From assembly GCA_965229885.1 (NCBI GenBank), contig CBDDJX010000003.1:868001-932000 (forward strand): DNA of 64,000 nt, read 5' to 3'. A model generated the notes under the pieces. It worked only from the letters and a program-made list of their open reading frames with translations. It had not been told where the DNA came from and made no database searches. Each line of letters opens with the position of its first letter. Position 1 is the first letter of the stretch. A program made the translations under genes and the position numbers. Positions 27,578 to 35,380 of this stretch are shown here, one piece after another. Origin of the DNA: DATLLJ01 sp965229885. GTDB taxonomy: Bacteria > Acidobacteriota > Vicinamibacteria > Vicinamibacterales > CAVVIG01.

Positions 27578-27955
27578 TCAGCCCGTGGGGACCTCGATTC
27601 GTTCGGCGTTCCCCCATAGGCGCTCGAGGCCGTAGAACAGGCGCGTCTCTGGCGCGAAGACGTGCACGATGAAATCGAAGTAATCGAGCAGCACCCAGTC
27701 GGACCGGTCGTAGCCCTCGACGTGGGCCGGCTTCACGCCTTCGTCGGCGAGCGCCGCCATGACGCAGTCGGCGATGGCGCGGACCTGCCGCGGGTTGCTG
27801 CCCGAGGACAGCACGAAAAAGTCCGTGAACCCGGCGGCCTTGCGAAGGTCGAGCACGACGAGGTCTGTCGCCTTCTTGTCTTCGGCGGCGCGAAGCGCGT
27901 GCATGACCTGCCCGGGGAGACGAACCTGCTTTCGGCGCTTGTCAGTCTTGGCCAT
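27578..27955 (-). CDS. rsfS: Ribosome silencing factor RsfS
   Basis: A 125-residue protein of the RsfS/Iojap family, which binds L14 and blocks subunit joining in starvation. Motifs are KKATDLVVLDLRKAAGFTDF, VLSSGSNPRQVRAIADCVM and DYFDFIVHVFAPETRLFYGLE followed by LWGNA. Normal length. Its start overlaps the nadD end by 14 bp, implying translational coupling. Confidence 0.95.
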   Translation of the reverse strand: MAKTDKRRKQVRLPGQVMHALRAAEDKKATDLVVLDLRKAAGFTDFFVLSSGSNPRQVRAIADCVMAALADEGVKPAHVEGYDRSDWVLLDYFDFIVHVFAPETRLFYGLERLWGNAERIEVPTG

Positions 27956-28655
27956 GCAACCTGCCTGCCGTGGGCGCCCGATGCGCAGGGGTGCCGGGGT
28001 CTTCTGTGATCGATGTCATCGAGTAAAGTGCATGCCGCTCAATATGTTGACCGACCGCCAGTGGCACGAGGCCCGCGATTGATTCGCCCCTGGCTGACCG
28101 TTGACGGATCGCAGTCGCTGACACATTGGCGGTGGGCGCGTCGATCAGAAAAATCGACGGCATCGTCCGCGTGGCCGCTTCCGAAGGTCCGGTCATCCGG
28201 CGCGCGAGCGCCGGCAGCCTGGCGGGCATCTCGGTCACCGGAAAGCCCGGCCTCGACTCGACGGCGAAGTGCGCGCGATCGAGAATGACCGGGAAGTCCT
28301 TCCAGCTTTCAATGTCCGCGAACGCATCCGCGCCGATGAGGAAGAACAGCTCGGTCGACGCGAAACCGCGATCGTGAAAGTGCTGAAGCGTCTCGATTGT
28401 GAACGATGGCAGGCCGATGCCGAGCTCGAAGTCGGATGCGCGCCATCGTTCGTGTGCGCCGATCGCCAGGGCGACCATCGCGAACCGGTGATAGCTCGAC
28501 GCCACCGGCTGAGGCCGGTGCGGCGGAATATTGGCGGCGACGAGGACAATTTCGGTCAGCCCCAGCGCGGATTCGGCAGCGCCCGCCAGATCAATGTGTC
28601 CGCAGTGAATCGGATCGAACGTGCCGCCGAGGATGCCGATCCGCCGCGTGGTCAT
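27942..28655 (-). CDS. nadD: Nicotinate-nucleotide adenylyltransferase
   Basis: A 237-residue enzyme that makes deamido-NAD. The start at 28655 (MTTRRIGILGGTFDPIHCGH) overlaps the obgE stop by ATGA. The nucleotide-binding motif is GGTFDPIHCGH, and FFLIGADAFADIESWKD plus NVSATAIRQRSARGES (the S-A/S-T-x-I-R motif) complete the site. The last 25 residues (TEDPGTPAHRAPTAGRLHGQ) extend beyond the usual end, over the rsfS start. Confidence 0.93.
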   Translation of the reverse strand: MTTRRIGILGGTFDPIHCGHIDLAGAAESALGLTEIVLVAANIPPHRPQPVASSYHRFAMVALAIGAHERWRASDFELGIGLPSFTIETLQHFHDRGFASTELFFLIGADAFADIESWKDFPVILDRAHFAVESRPGFPVTEMPARLPALARRMTGPSEAATRTMPSIFLIDAPTANVSATAIRQRSARGESIAGLVPLAVGQHIERHALYSMTSITEDPGTPAHRAPTAGRLHGQD

Positions 28656-29689
28656 GCGGCCGTTTGGCGCGACGAGGCCAGGCGCTGCCACATCGCTTCC
28701 AGCAGATCCGGGACACCGGCGCCGGTCACGCCGGAGACGGCAAAGAAAGGCATGCCAAGCTCGTTCGCGCGCCGTTCGAGCGCGGCGAGTCTCGGTGCGT
28801 CTTCGATTGGGTGCGCCGCGTCGATCTTGTTCGCGGCGACAATCTGCGGCTTGGCCGCCAGCGTGGCGTCGAAGAGCTGCAGCTCGCGACAGAGCGTGTC
28901 GAGATCCTCTACCGGGTCACGTCCGGTGGCGCCTGGGATGTCGACGAGATGCACGAGCACCTTCGTGCGTTCGAGGTGGCGGAGGAACTGGTGGCCGAGC
29001 CCGAGACCCCTGTGTGCGCCTTCAATCAATCCGGGCACGTCGGCCACGACGAAGCTGCGGTCGCCGCTCAGGCCAACGACGCCGAGATTCGGTGCGAGGG
29101 TCGTGAACGGGTAGTCGGCAATCTTGGGACGGGCTGCCGATATGCGGGCAATCAATGTCGACTTGCCGGCGTTCGGGAAGCCGACGAGGCCGACGTCGGC
29201 CAGCAGCTTCAGCTCGAGCCGCAGATCTTTCTCCTCGCTCGGTTCGCCCGGCTGCACTTTTCGCGGCGCCCGATTGGTCGACGTCGCGAAGCGCGCGTTG
29301 CCCATGCCGCCGCGGCCTCCGCGCGCCACGAGTACGCGCTGACCTTCGGTGGCGAGATCCGCCAACAGTTTGTACGATTCTGCAGGGTTACCGGTCTTCT
29401 CGTAGACCAGCGTGCCAATCGGTACGGCGAGTTCGAGGTCCTCGCCGCTCCGGCCCGTGCAATTCGATCCCTGGCCGTGGGCGCCGCGCTCGGCCGTGAG
29501 CTCGGGGTGGAAGCGGTAATTGATGAGCGTGTTGGTGTGTGGGCTTGCGACAACTACGACCGAGCCGCCGTGGCCACCGTCGCCGCCGCTCGGACCGCCG
29601 CGCGGCACGAACTTCTCGCGGCGGAACGCCAGACATCCGCGTCCGCCACTGCCAGCCGCGACATGAATGCCGACTTCGTCAACGAACAT
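28652..29689 (-). CDS. obgE: Obg GTPase
   Basis: A 345-residue ribosome-assembly GTPase. Residues 1-157 are the glycine-rich Obg fold (MFVDEVGIHVAAGSGGRGCL, FRREKFVPRGGPSGGDGGHG). The G domain has G1 GFPNAGKSTL, G3 DVPGLIEGAH, G4 ANKID and G5 region FAVSGVTGAG. No long C-terminal extension. Its position after rpmA is the conserved gene order. The start codon lies in a small tandem duplication. Confidence 0.96.
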   Translation of the reverse strand: MFVDEVGIHVAAGSGGRGCLAFRREKFVPRGGPSGGDGGHGGSVVVVASPHTNTLINYRFHPELTAERGAHGQGSNCTGRSGEDLELAVPIGTLVYEKTGNPAESYKLLADLATEGQRVLVARGGRGGMGNARFATSTNRAPRKVQPGEPSEEKDLRLELKLLADVGLVGFPNAGKSTLIARISAARPKIADYPFTTLAPNLGVVGLSGDRSFVVADVPGLIEGAHRGLGLGHQFLRHLERTKVLVHLVDIPGATGRDPVEDLDTLCRELQLFDATLAAKPQIVAANKIDAAHPIEDAPRLAALERRANELGMPFFAVSGVTGAGVPDLLEAMWQRLASSRQTAA

Positions 29690-29707
29690 TAACGAACATC
29701 AACGAAC
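29682..29707 (-). repeat. Tandem duplication of the obgE start region
   Basis: On the minus strand the words ATGTTCGTTGA (obgE start, 29689) and ATGTTCGTTA (29699) are adjacent copies, with a further TTCGTTG upstream. The upstream ATG opens a six-codon frame (MFVNVR, then TGA) that overlaps the obgE start. It may act as a small translational brake or be a neutral duplication. Confidence 0.5.
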
Positions 29708-29815
29708 GGGGGAATGCTGGTAATCAGGTCGTCTGGTTATCGAGCAATTGGTTGGTGATTGACCGATCAATTGCATGATCAATTACCCGATGACTTGATG
29801 ACCCGATTCCCCAAT

Positions 29816-30076
29816 TCATGATTCGAACGGCTGAATGCTGATGACGCGCCCGCGCGCGCCGTGGTCTTCGAAGCGAACGCGGCCGGCGACCTTGGCGAAG
29901 ATCGTGTCATCCTTGCCGAGCCCCGCGTTCAGTCCCGCGCGGAACCGTCGTCCGCGCTGGCGGACGATGATCGTCCCGCCGGTGACGAGGTTGCCGTCGT
30001 GCGCTTTCACGCCGAGGCGCTGCGAGTTCGAATCGCGGCCGTTGCGTGAGCTGCCTTGTCCTTTTTTATGAGCCAT
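29816..30076 (-). CDS. rpmA: 50S ribosomal protein L27
   Basis: An 86-residue protein beginning MAHKKGQGSSRNGRDSNSQR with the invariant L27 text and GLNAGLGKDDTIFAKVAGRV. It lies close to the peptidyl-transferase centre. It follows rplU by 17 bp. It starts directly with the mature-like MAHKKG, without the cleaved N-terminal peptide found in Firmicutes. Confidence 0.98.
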   Translation of the reverse strand: MAHKKGQGSSRNGRDSNSQRLGVKAHDGNLVTGGTIIVRQRGRRFRAGLNAGLGKDDTIFAKVAGRVRFEDHGARGRVISIQPFES

Positions 30077-30093
30077 AACTGCGATCCTGGTCC

Positions 30094-30408
30094 CTAGAGA
30101 AGTATGTCCGTGATGCGGACGCGCGTGTAGAACGCACGGTGACCGTTGGTCCGCCGCATGCCCTTCCGGCGCTTTTTCTTGAAGACCCGGATCTTCGGCC
30201 CGCGCGTTTCGCCTTCGACGACGGCCATGACGCGGGCGTTGGCGACGAACGGGGCGCCCGCGAGTACTTCGCCGCCGTCTTTCTCGACGAGCAGCACCCG
30301 CTCGAGCGTCAGCGTCGCGCCCGGCTCGCCCGCGGTTCCGTCAATTGTCGCGAAGCCGCCTGGCGTGACCTGGACCTGGCGTCCGGTCGCCTGGATGATT
30401 GCGTACAT
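30094..30408 (-). CDS. rplU: 50S ribosomal protein L21
   Basis: A 104-residue protein from ATG 30408 (MYAIIQATGRQVQVTPGGFA). The start is set by AGGTG at 30414-30418 and by the family N-terminus; an in-frame ATG 93 bp upstream lies within the promoter. The family motif GPKIRVFKKKRRKGMRRTNG and HRAFYTRVRI are present. First gene of rplU-rpmA-obgE-nadD-rsfS. Confidence 0.97.
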   Translation of the reverse strand: MYAIIQATGRQVQVTPGGFATIDGTAGEPGATLTLERVLLVEKDGGEVLAGAPFVANARVMAVVEGETRGPKIRVFKKKRRKGMRRTNGHRAFYTRVRITDILL

Positions 30409-30432
30409 AATCGGCACCTGTGCAAAGGGGAC

Positions 30433-30461
30433 AGTGTACAACCGAAGTGGCCTATTTGCAA
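30433..30461 (-). promoter_or_regulatory. Promoter for rplU operon, TTGCAA-N17-TACACT
   Basis: On the minus strand TTGCAA (30461-30456) and TACACT (30438-30433) are 17 bp apart. Initiation would be about 30426, leaving an 18-nt leader containing AGGTG. The leader carries CTGTCCCCTTT, complementary to the AAAGGGGACAG word in the uvrA palindrome. Confidence 0.5.
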
Positions 30462-30516
30462 AGGTTAGCGCCGCTCGGTCGATGGTCAGCGTACCGGCCA
30501 TGCCGCGTTGCGGCCG

Positions 30517-31386
30517 CTAGTTGAGCAGGACGCGCGTGCCGCGGATCTTCTGGTCGCTGAGCACGCTGAGGAAGTTCGGAACCAGCCGGTCCATCAGCTC
30601 GAAGTAGGACGACAGCGCCGGCGTGTTCCGCTCCGCGTTGTACAGAATCTCTTCGCGATACCGTTCCGAATACATCGTCGTCCCGGTCCGGCCGTCGATG
30701 AAGACGAACTTCGGCTGAAGGAGGAACCCTTTGCGTTCCATGAACGTGCGCGTCGGCACGGTGCTGCGCCGGCCGAAGCTGTCGAAGACTTCCTGGTCGC
30801 GCTGCACGATCGAGTTGGATGTTTTCGGGGCGAAAAGCACCGTGCCGGTGACGATGAGCGGGTTCTGATATTCCTCGCCGATGGTCTTCCAGTACGCGAT
30901 GTTCGCGAAGAGCCGCTCGTACGGTTCGAGGTCCTTTTCGTCTTTGATCGTTTTTGGCAGCGCCATCGCATCCGGCGCGCCCGAGCTTGCGCCGGTCGCG
31001 ACAGTGCCCCCCGGTCCCCCCGGCTGGGTCCCGCTGGCGGCGGCGCTGGCAGCGTTCGCGTCCGCAGGCTTGCTTTGATCCCGCGCGATCTCGATGAGCG
31101 GCATGACGTCGGCGTCGATGACCTTGAGCGACGACTTCGACCGAAGCTGGCTGCGCAGCAGCCGGACGGTTTCGAGGTTCGTGTCCACGTCGTCGCTGCC
31201 GCCGGCGACGAAGCCGGCCACCAGGACGCGCTGGAACGGCGAGATGTCCATCTTGGGCCGGATCGGCGTCTCGATGGGAATCTCGAAGTACGAGGGGCCG
31301 CACGCAACCGCCGCCGCGGCCAGCATGGCGGCCACGCTCACGAACGCGAGGCTATTGGCTCTTTGCGTCTTTGCCAGGGCTCGCAC
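30517..31386 (-). CDS. Lipoprotein of unknown function
   Basis: A 289-residue protein from GTG 31386. The signal peptide ends AAMLAAAAVAC, a plausible lipobox with lipidated Cys. A glycine/alanine/proline-rich linker (SGTQPGGPGGTVATGASSGA) lies at about 115-135. The region from YERLFANIAYWKTIGEEYQN to the end (VLFAPKTSNSIVQRDQEVFD, FIDGRTGTTMYSERYREEIL) suggests an outer-membrane-associated alpha/beta domain, but I do not recognise it. It overlaps the upstream TPR gene by 35 bp, so they form an operon. Confidence 0.7.
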   Translation of the reverse strand: MRALAKTQRANSLAFVSVAAMLAAAAVACGPSYFEIPIETPIRPKMDISPFQRVLVAGFVAGGSDDVDTNLETVRLLRSQLRSKSSLKVIDADVMPLIEIARDQSKPADANAASAAASGTQPGGPGGTVATGASSGAPDAMALPKTIKDEKDLEPYERLFANIAYWKTIGEEYQNPLIVTGTVLFAPKTSNSIVQRDQEVFDSFGRRSTVPTRTFMERKGFLLQPKFVFIDGRTGTTMYSERYREEILYNAERNTPALSSYFELMDRLVPNFLSVLSDQKIRGTRVLLN

Positions 31387-31714
31387 GGTCACTGATTTCC
31401 TTGAAGAGCTCAAAGTTCCGACGAATCTGAATGTTGTTGGGCTCGAGGTCGAGCGCTTTTTCGTAGGCCTTGCGCGCTTTGTCGAGCTGGCCTTCGTGTT
31501 CGTAGGCGATGGCGAGGTCGTTATGGGCGGCGGCGTACGTGGGATCGGCCGCGATCGCTTTCTCCCATCGGTAAGTCGCTTCACGCCAGAGGCCGCGCTG
31601 CGCGACGTTGATGCCGAACGCGACCTGCGCCTTCGCGTCACCGCGCGCGTCGGCGAGTGCAGGAGAAGCCGACAGGAGAACGATTGCCACACAGGCAGCC
31701 ATGCGAAGGGCCAT
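31352..31714 (-). CDS. Exported TPR-repeat protein
   Basis: A 120-residue protein from ATG 31714 (a GTG lies 3 bp upstream). The signal sequence is MALRMAACVAIVLLSASPAL with an A-x-A site. Two or three tetratricopeptide repeats follow: GLWREATYRWEKAIAADPTY, AAAHNDLAIAYEHEGQLDKA, RKAYEKALDLEPNNIQIRRN. It probably forms a periplasmic scaffold with the lipoprotein encoded downstream. Confidence 0.8.
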   Translation of the reverse strand: MALRMAACVAIVLLSASPALADARGDAKAQVAFGINVAQRGLWREATYRWEKAIAADPTYAAAHNDLAIAYEHEGQLDKARKAYEKALDLEPNNIQIRRNFELFKEISDRASPGKDAKSQ

Positions 31715-31729
31715 CACGGAGTTACATTC

Positions 31730-31758
31730 ACTATACGAGTGGGCTTGCGGGCATGCAA
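31730..31758 (-). promoter_or_regulatory. Promoter, TTGCAT-N17-TATAGT
   Basis: On the minus strand TTGCAT (31758-31753) and TATAGT (31735-31730) are 17 bp apart. Initiation near 31723 gives a leader of about 9 nt before the ATG at 31714, nearly leaderless. It drives the TPR/lipoprotein pair. Confidence 0.5.
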
Positions 31759-31810
31759 GGCAATTACGGCTCGCTCCCGTGCGAAACGCGGTCGATCGTG
31801 CCCTTCTGCG

Positions 31811-31816
31811 TATAAT
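31811..31816 (+). promoter_or_regulatory. Perfect TATAAT -10 element before dprA
   Basis: TATAAT stands about 46 bp before the dprA ATG; the -35 position (GCGGTC) is poor. A -10 of this quality in GC-rich DNA probably marks the dprA promoter, possibly also that of downstream topA. Confidence 0.4.
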
Positions 31817-31861
31817 TGGGGATTAGGAGGTCGGGCCCCGCAGGTTCACGGCGGGTGTTCC

Positions 31862-32781
31862 ATGACTTCCATCCCCGACCTTTCCGATCTCATCAGCCTG
31901 TCGCTGCTGCCGCCGTGGACCTGGCGTGACGCCGCGGAACGCCTTCGCGCCGGCGCGACAGCGGCGACCGTGTTGGCCGAGCTTCTTGACCGGCGCGCGC
32001 GGGCGGCGATCCGTCGCGCAACCGAGGGTGGCCTGACGCCCCTTCCCTGGAGCGACCGTTCATATCCGGCGGCGCTCGCGGCGATCGCCGATCTCCCCTT
32101 CGTGCTCTGGATACGAGGTGCGGCGGCTGCGCTCGAGCGTCCCGCCGTGGCTCTGGTCGGCTCGCGCGCGGCGTCGATTCAGCGGCGCATCACGGCGCGC
32201 TGTCGGACGCCGGATCCACCATCGTGGTGCTCGGGTCGGGTGCCGACGTCATGTATCCGCCGGAGCACGCGGCCCTGGCGCGCGAGATCGAAGCTACCGG
32301 CCTTGTCATGAGCGAGCTGGTGCCGGGCACGCCGCCGCTGCCGCTGTTCTTTCCGCTGCGTAACCGCATCATCAGCGGCCTGTCCCGCGCCGTCGTGGTC
32401 ATCGAGGCGGGGGAAAAGAGCGGGTCCCTCATCACCGCGCGGTTGGCGCTCGACCAGGGTCGCGAGGTGCTTGCGGTGCCGGGGAACGTCCTCGGCGGAC
32501 GGAACCGCGGTGCGCATGGCCTTTTGCGGGATGGTGCAAAGATTGTGGAGGACGCGGACGATATCTTGGAGGAGCTCGGCCTGCCGGCCCGGACGGCTAT
32601 TCGCACGAGTCCGCCGAACGATCCGGTGCTGGCCAGCCTGACGCCTGGCGAACCAGCCGATCTCGACGCGATTACCGAACGATCGGGGGTGGCGCCGGCG
32701 CGCTTGCTGCCGCGTCTATTCGAGCTGGAATTGAAGGGCCTCGTGGCCAGGGCGGGCGGCGGCCGATTCGTACGAAGGTGA
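31862..32781 (+). pseudogene. dprA: DNA processing protein DprA, internal deletion and frameshift
   Basis: The first part (31862 to about 32175) reads MTSIPDLSDLISLSLLPPWT up to AVALVGSRAAS, the start of the DprA Rossmann fold. The next frame picks up at VDSAAHHGALSDAGSTIVVL then GSGADVMYPPEH and runs to 32781, with FPLRNRIISGLSRAVVVIEA, KSGSLITARLAL and a C-terminal winged-helix-like region. The roughly 30 codons that should lie between (the Y-G to SGLARG stretch) are gone, plus one base shift. DprA loads RecA onto incoming single-stranded DNA; this copy should not be functional unless the assembly is wrong. Confidence 0.75.
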
Positions 32782-32821
32782 CGGTTCGTGCTAGGGTGGA
32801 AATAAGGCGACATTAAACAAG

Positions 32822-35260
32822 ATGGGCAAAGCACTGGTTGTAGTCGAATCGCCGGCCAAGGCGAAGACGATCAATAAGTACCTCGGGCGCGACTGCACGG
32901 TCATCGCGTCGATGGGACACATACGCGATCTCCCCAAGAGCAAGCTGGGTGTCGACGTCGACAACGATTTCGAGGAGACGTACGAGTCGCTCGCCTCGCG
33001 CAAGAAGGTGATCAAGGAACTGAAGGACGCCGCCAAGGGCGCGTCGGACATCTACGTCGCGACCGACCCCGACCGCGAAGGCGAAGCCATCGGCTGGCAC
33101 ATCACGCAGGAGCTCGCCGGCAAGAAGCGGAAGTTCCATCGCCTGACGTTCAACGAGATCACCAAGAAGGCGGTGCAGGAGGCGCTGAACCATCCGCGCG
33201 CCATCGACATCAAGATGGTCGCCGCCCAGCGCGCGCGGCGCGTGCTCGATCGTCTGGTCGGCTACAAAATCAGCCCGCTGCTCTGGGACAAGGTCCGCCG
33301 CGGCCTGAGCGCCGGGCGCGTGCAGTCGGTCGCACTGAAGCTGGTGTGCGGCCGCGAGCGTGCGATCGAAGCGTTCGTGCCCGAGGAGTACTGGAACCTG
33401 TTCGCGCGCCTCGCCGGACCGCAGCCGCCCGAGTTCGACGCGAAGCTGCTCAAGAAGGACGGCGAGCCGATCAGGGTCGGCAACGAGGACGAGTCGAAGG
33501 CGATCCTCGCCGACCTGGAAGGCGCCAGCTGGATCGTCTCATCCGTCGCGACGAAGGAGCGCAGGCGAAATCCGTCACCGCCCTTCATCACGAGCAAGCT
33601 GCAGCAGACGGCCCGCTTCCCGGTCAAGAAAACGATGATGCTGGCGCAGCAGCTCTACGAAGGGGGCATCGAGATCCCCGAGCTGACCGGCGGGCTCATC
33701 ACCTACATGCGCACCGATTCGATTCGCGTGGCCGACGAGGCGGTCACAGGCGTTCGCGATTACGTGAAGACCACGTTCGGCGACGATTATCTGCCGGAGA
33801 AGCCGAACGCCTACAAGACGAAGTCGGACGCGCAGGATGCGCACGAGGCGATCCGCCCCACGTCGGTGCAGCACGATCCGGAAACCGTGCGGCCGTACCT
33901 CAACCCGGATCAGTATTCGCTCTACCGCTTGATCTGGAACCGATTCGTCGCCTCGCAGATGCAGCCGGCCACGTTCGACGAGACGACGGTCGACATCGCC
34001 GCCGGACGTTACGTGTTCCGGGTCAAAGGCACGGTGCCGAAGTTTGCCGGCTGGATGGCGACCCTCGGCCTGACGCCTGGGGAACCAGAGCAGAAGGATT
34101 CAACGTTGGGTGCGGGCGAAGGCGAGGACGAGGCGGCTGCCTCCGGCGTCCTTCCGCCCCTGGCAGAAGGCGATCGACTGGCGATGAAGGCGCTACGTCC
34201 CGAACAGAAGTTCACGCCGCCGCCGCCGCGCTTCTCGGAAGCGACGCTCGTCAAAGAACTCGAGGAAAACGGCATCGGCCGTCCGAGCACCTACGCGTCG
34301 ATCATCAGCGTGCTGCAGGACCGCGAATACGTGAACAAGACCGAAGGGCGGTTCAGGCCGACCTTGCTCGGCACGATGATCACGGAGCTCCTGACCAAGA
34401 GCTTCGACGACCTCATCGACATCGAATACACGCGGAACCTCGAAGAGGATCTCGACAAGATCGAAGAGGGTGAGACCGACTACGTCAAGACGCTCACGAG
34501 ATTTTACAAGAAGTTCAAGAAGGATCTCGCGCGGGCCGGCAAGGAGATGATCGATCTCAAGAAGGGGATCGAAATCGGCGAGGCCTGCGACAAATGCGGG
34601 TCGCCGATGCTGAAACGGGTCGGCAAGTTCGGCCCCTTTATCGCTTGCAGCGGCTATCCGGAGTGCACGAACACGCGCGAGCTCGAAACGAGCGAGCCGG
34701 AATCGGACACGGGCGATGAAGAGATCGAGCCGTGCGAAAACTGCGGCAAGCCGATGGTCATGAAGCGCGGACGCTTTGGCCAGTTCCTCGCGTGCACGGG
34801 CTACCCGGAGTGCAAGACGACGCGCAAGCTCGTCGCCTCCAAGCAGGGCGGACTGCGGGCGGCCAAGGCGGATCAGATTCTCGACGAGAAGTGCCCGCGC
34901 TGCTCATCGAATCTCGTCGTGAAGCAGGGCCGGTTCGGCGAGTTCACCGCCTGCACGAGCTACCCGGAATGCAAGTACATCAAGCACAAGTCGACCGGCG
35001 TCACGTGTCCGAAGGACGGCGATAAGGGCGGCCACGTCGTCGAGCGGAAGTCAAAGCGCGGGAAGACGTTCTTCGGCTGCTCGAACTATCCCGACTGCGA
35101 CTTCGTGCTGTGGAATCGGCCGATCGATGAGCCCTGCCCCAAATGCGGCGCGCCGTACCTCGTCGAGAAAGCCACGAAGAAGCTCGGACGGCAGATCCTC
35201 TGCAACAACGAGGCGTGCGACCACGCGCGCTCCGAAGCGCTGCCGGAATCGGCCGCGTAA
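32822..35260 (+). CDS. topA: DNA topoisomerase I
   Basis: An 812-residue type IA topoisomerase that relaxes negative supercoils. The Toprim domain begins LVVVESPAKAKTINKYLG and has DPDREGEAIGWH. The catalytic Tyr is in GLITYMRTDSIRVAD near residue 297. Motif ENGIGRPSTYASII is present. The C-terminus holds five cysteine modules from about residue 589 (CDKCGSPMLKR, CENCGKPMVMKRGRFGQF, CPRCSSNLVVKQGRFGEF, a CPKDGD/CSNYPDC module and CPKCGAPYLV). A normal, complete protein in the dprA-topA-trmFO-xerC order. Confidence 0.97.
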   Translation: MGKALVVVESPAKAKTINKYLGRDCTVIASMGHIRDLPKSKLGVDVDNDFEETYESLASRKKVIKELKDAAKGASDIYVATDPDREGEAIGWHITQELAGKKRKFHRLTFNEITKKAVQEALNHPRAIDIKMVAAQRARRVLDRLVGYKISPLLWDKVRRGLSAGRVQSVALKLVCGRERAIEAFVPEEYWNLFARLAGPQPPEFDAKLLKKDGEPIRVGNEDESKAILADLEGASWIVSSVATKERRRNPSPPFITSKLQQTARFPVKKTMMLAQQLYEGGIEIPELTGGLITYMRTDSIRVADEAVTGVRDYVKTTFGDDYLPEKPNAYKTKSDAQDAHEAIRPTSVQHDPETVRPYLNPDQYSLYRLIWNRFVASQMQPATFDETTVDIAAGRYVFRVKGTVPKFAGWMATLGLTPGEPEQKDSTLGAGEGEDEAAASGVLPPLAEGDRLAMKALRPEQKFTPPPPRFSEATLVKELEENGIGRPSTYASIISVLQDREYVNKTEGRFRPTLLGTMITELLTKSFDDLIDIEYTRNLEEDLDKIEEGETDYVKTLTRFYKKFKKDLARAGKEMIDLKKGIEIGEACDKCGSPMLKRVGKFGPFIACSGYPECTNTRELETSEPESDTGDEEIEPCENCGKPMVMKRGRFGQFLACTGYPECKTTRKLVASKQGGLRAAKADQILDEKCPRCSSNLVVKQGRFGEFTACTSYPECKYIKHKSTGVTCPKDGDKGGHVVERKSKRGKTFFGCSNYPDCDFVLWNRPIDEPCPKCGAPYLVEKATKKLGRQILCNNEACDHARSEALPESAA

Positions 35261-35294
35261 TAGAATGCAGCCACGAGGCACGAGATACAACGAT

Positions 35295-35361
35295 CCACGC
35301 AGAGACCGCCGAGCGCGCAGAGAACAAGTGGCGGCTCTGCGAGCTCAGCGCTCTGCGTTGA
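35295..35361. repeat. CGCAGAG-type imperfect palindrome between topA and trmFO
   Basis: The left arm CCACGCAGAGACCGCC then GAGCGCGCAGAG faces GGCTCTGCGAGCTCAG then CGCTCTGCGTTG. The unit CGCAGAG and its complement CTCTGCG alternate. The same class of palindrome occurs at 52101-52170, also preceded by GATAC-ACGATC. Confidence 0.6.
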
Positions 35362-35380
35362 ATGCCGTGTTCCTGTTTTC

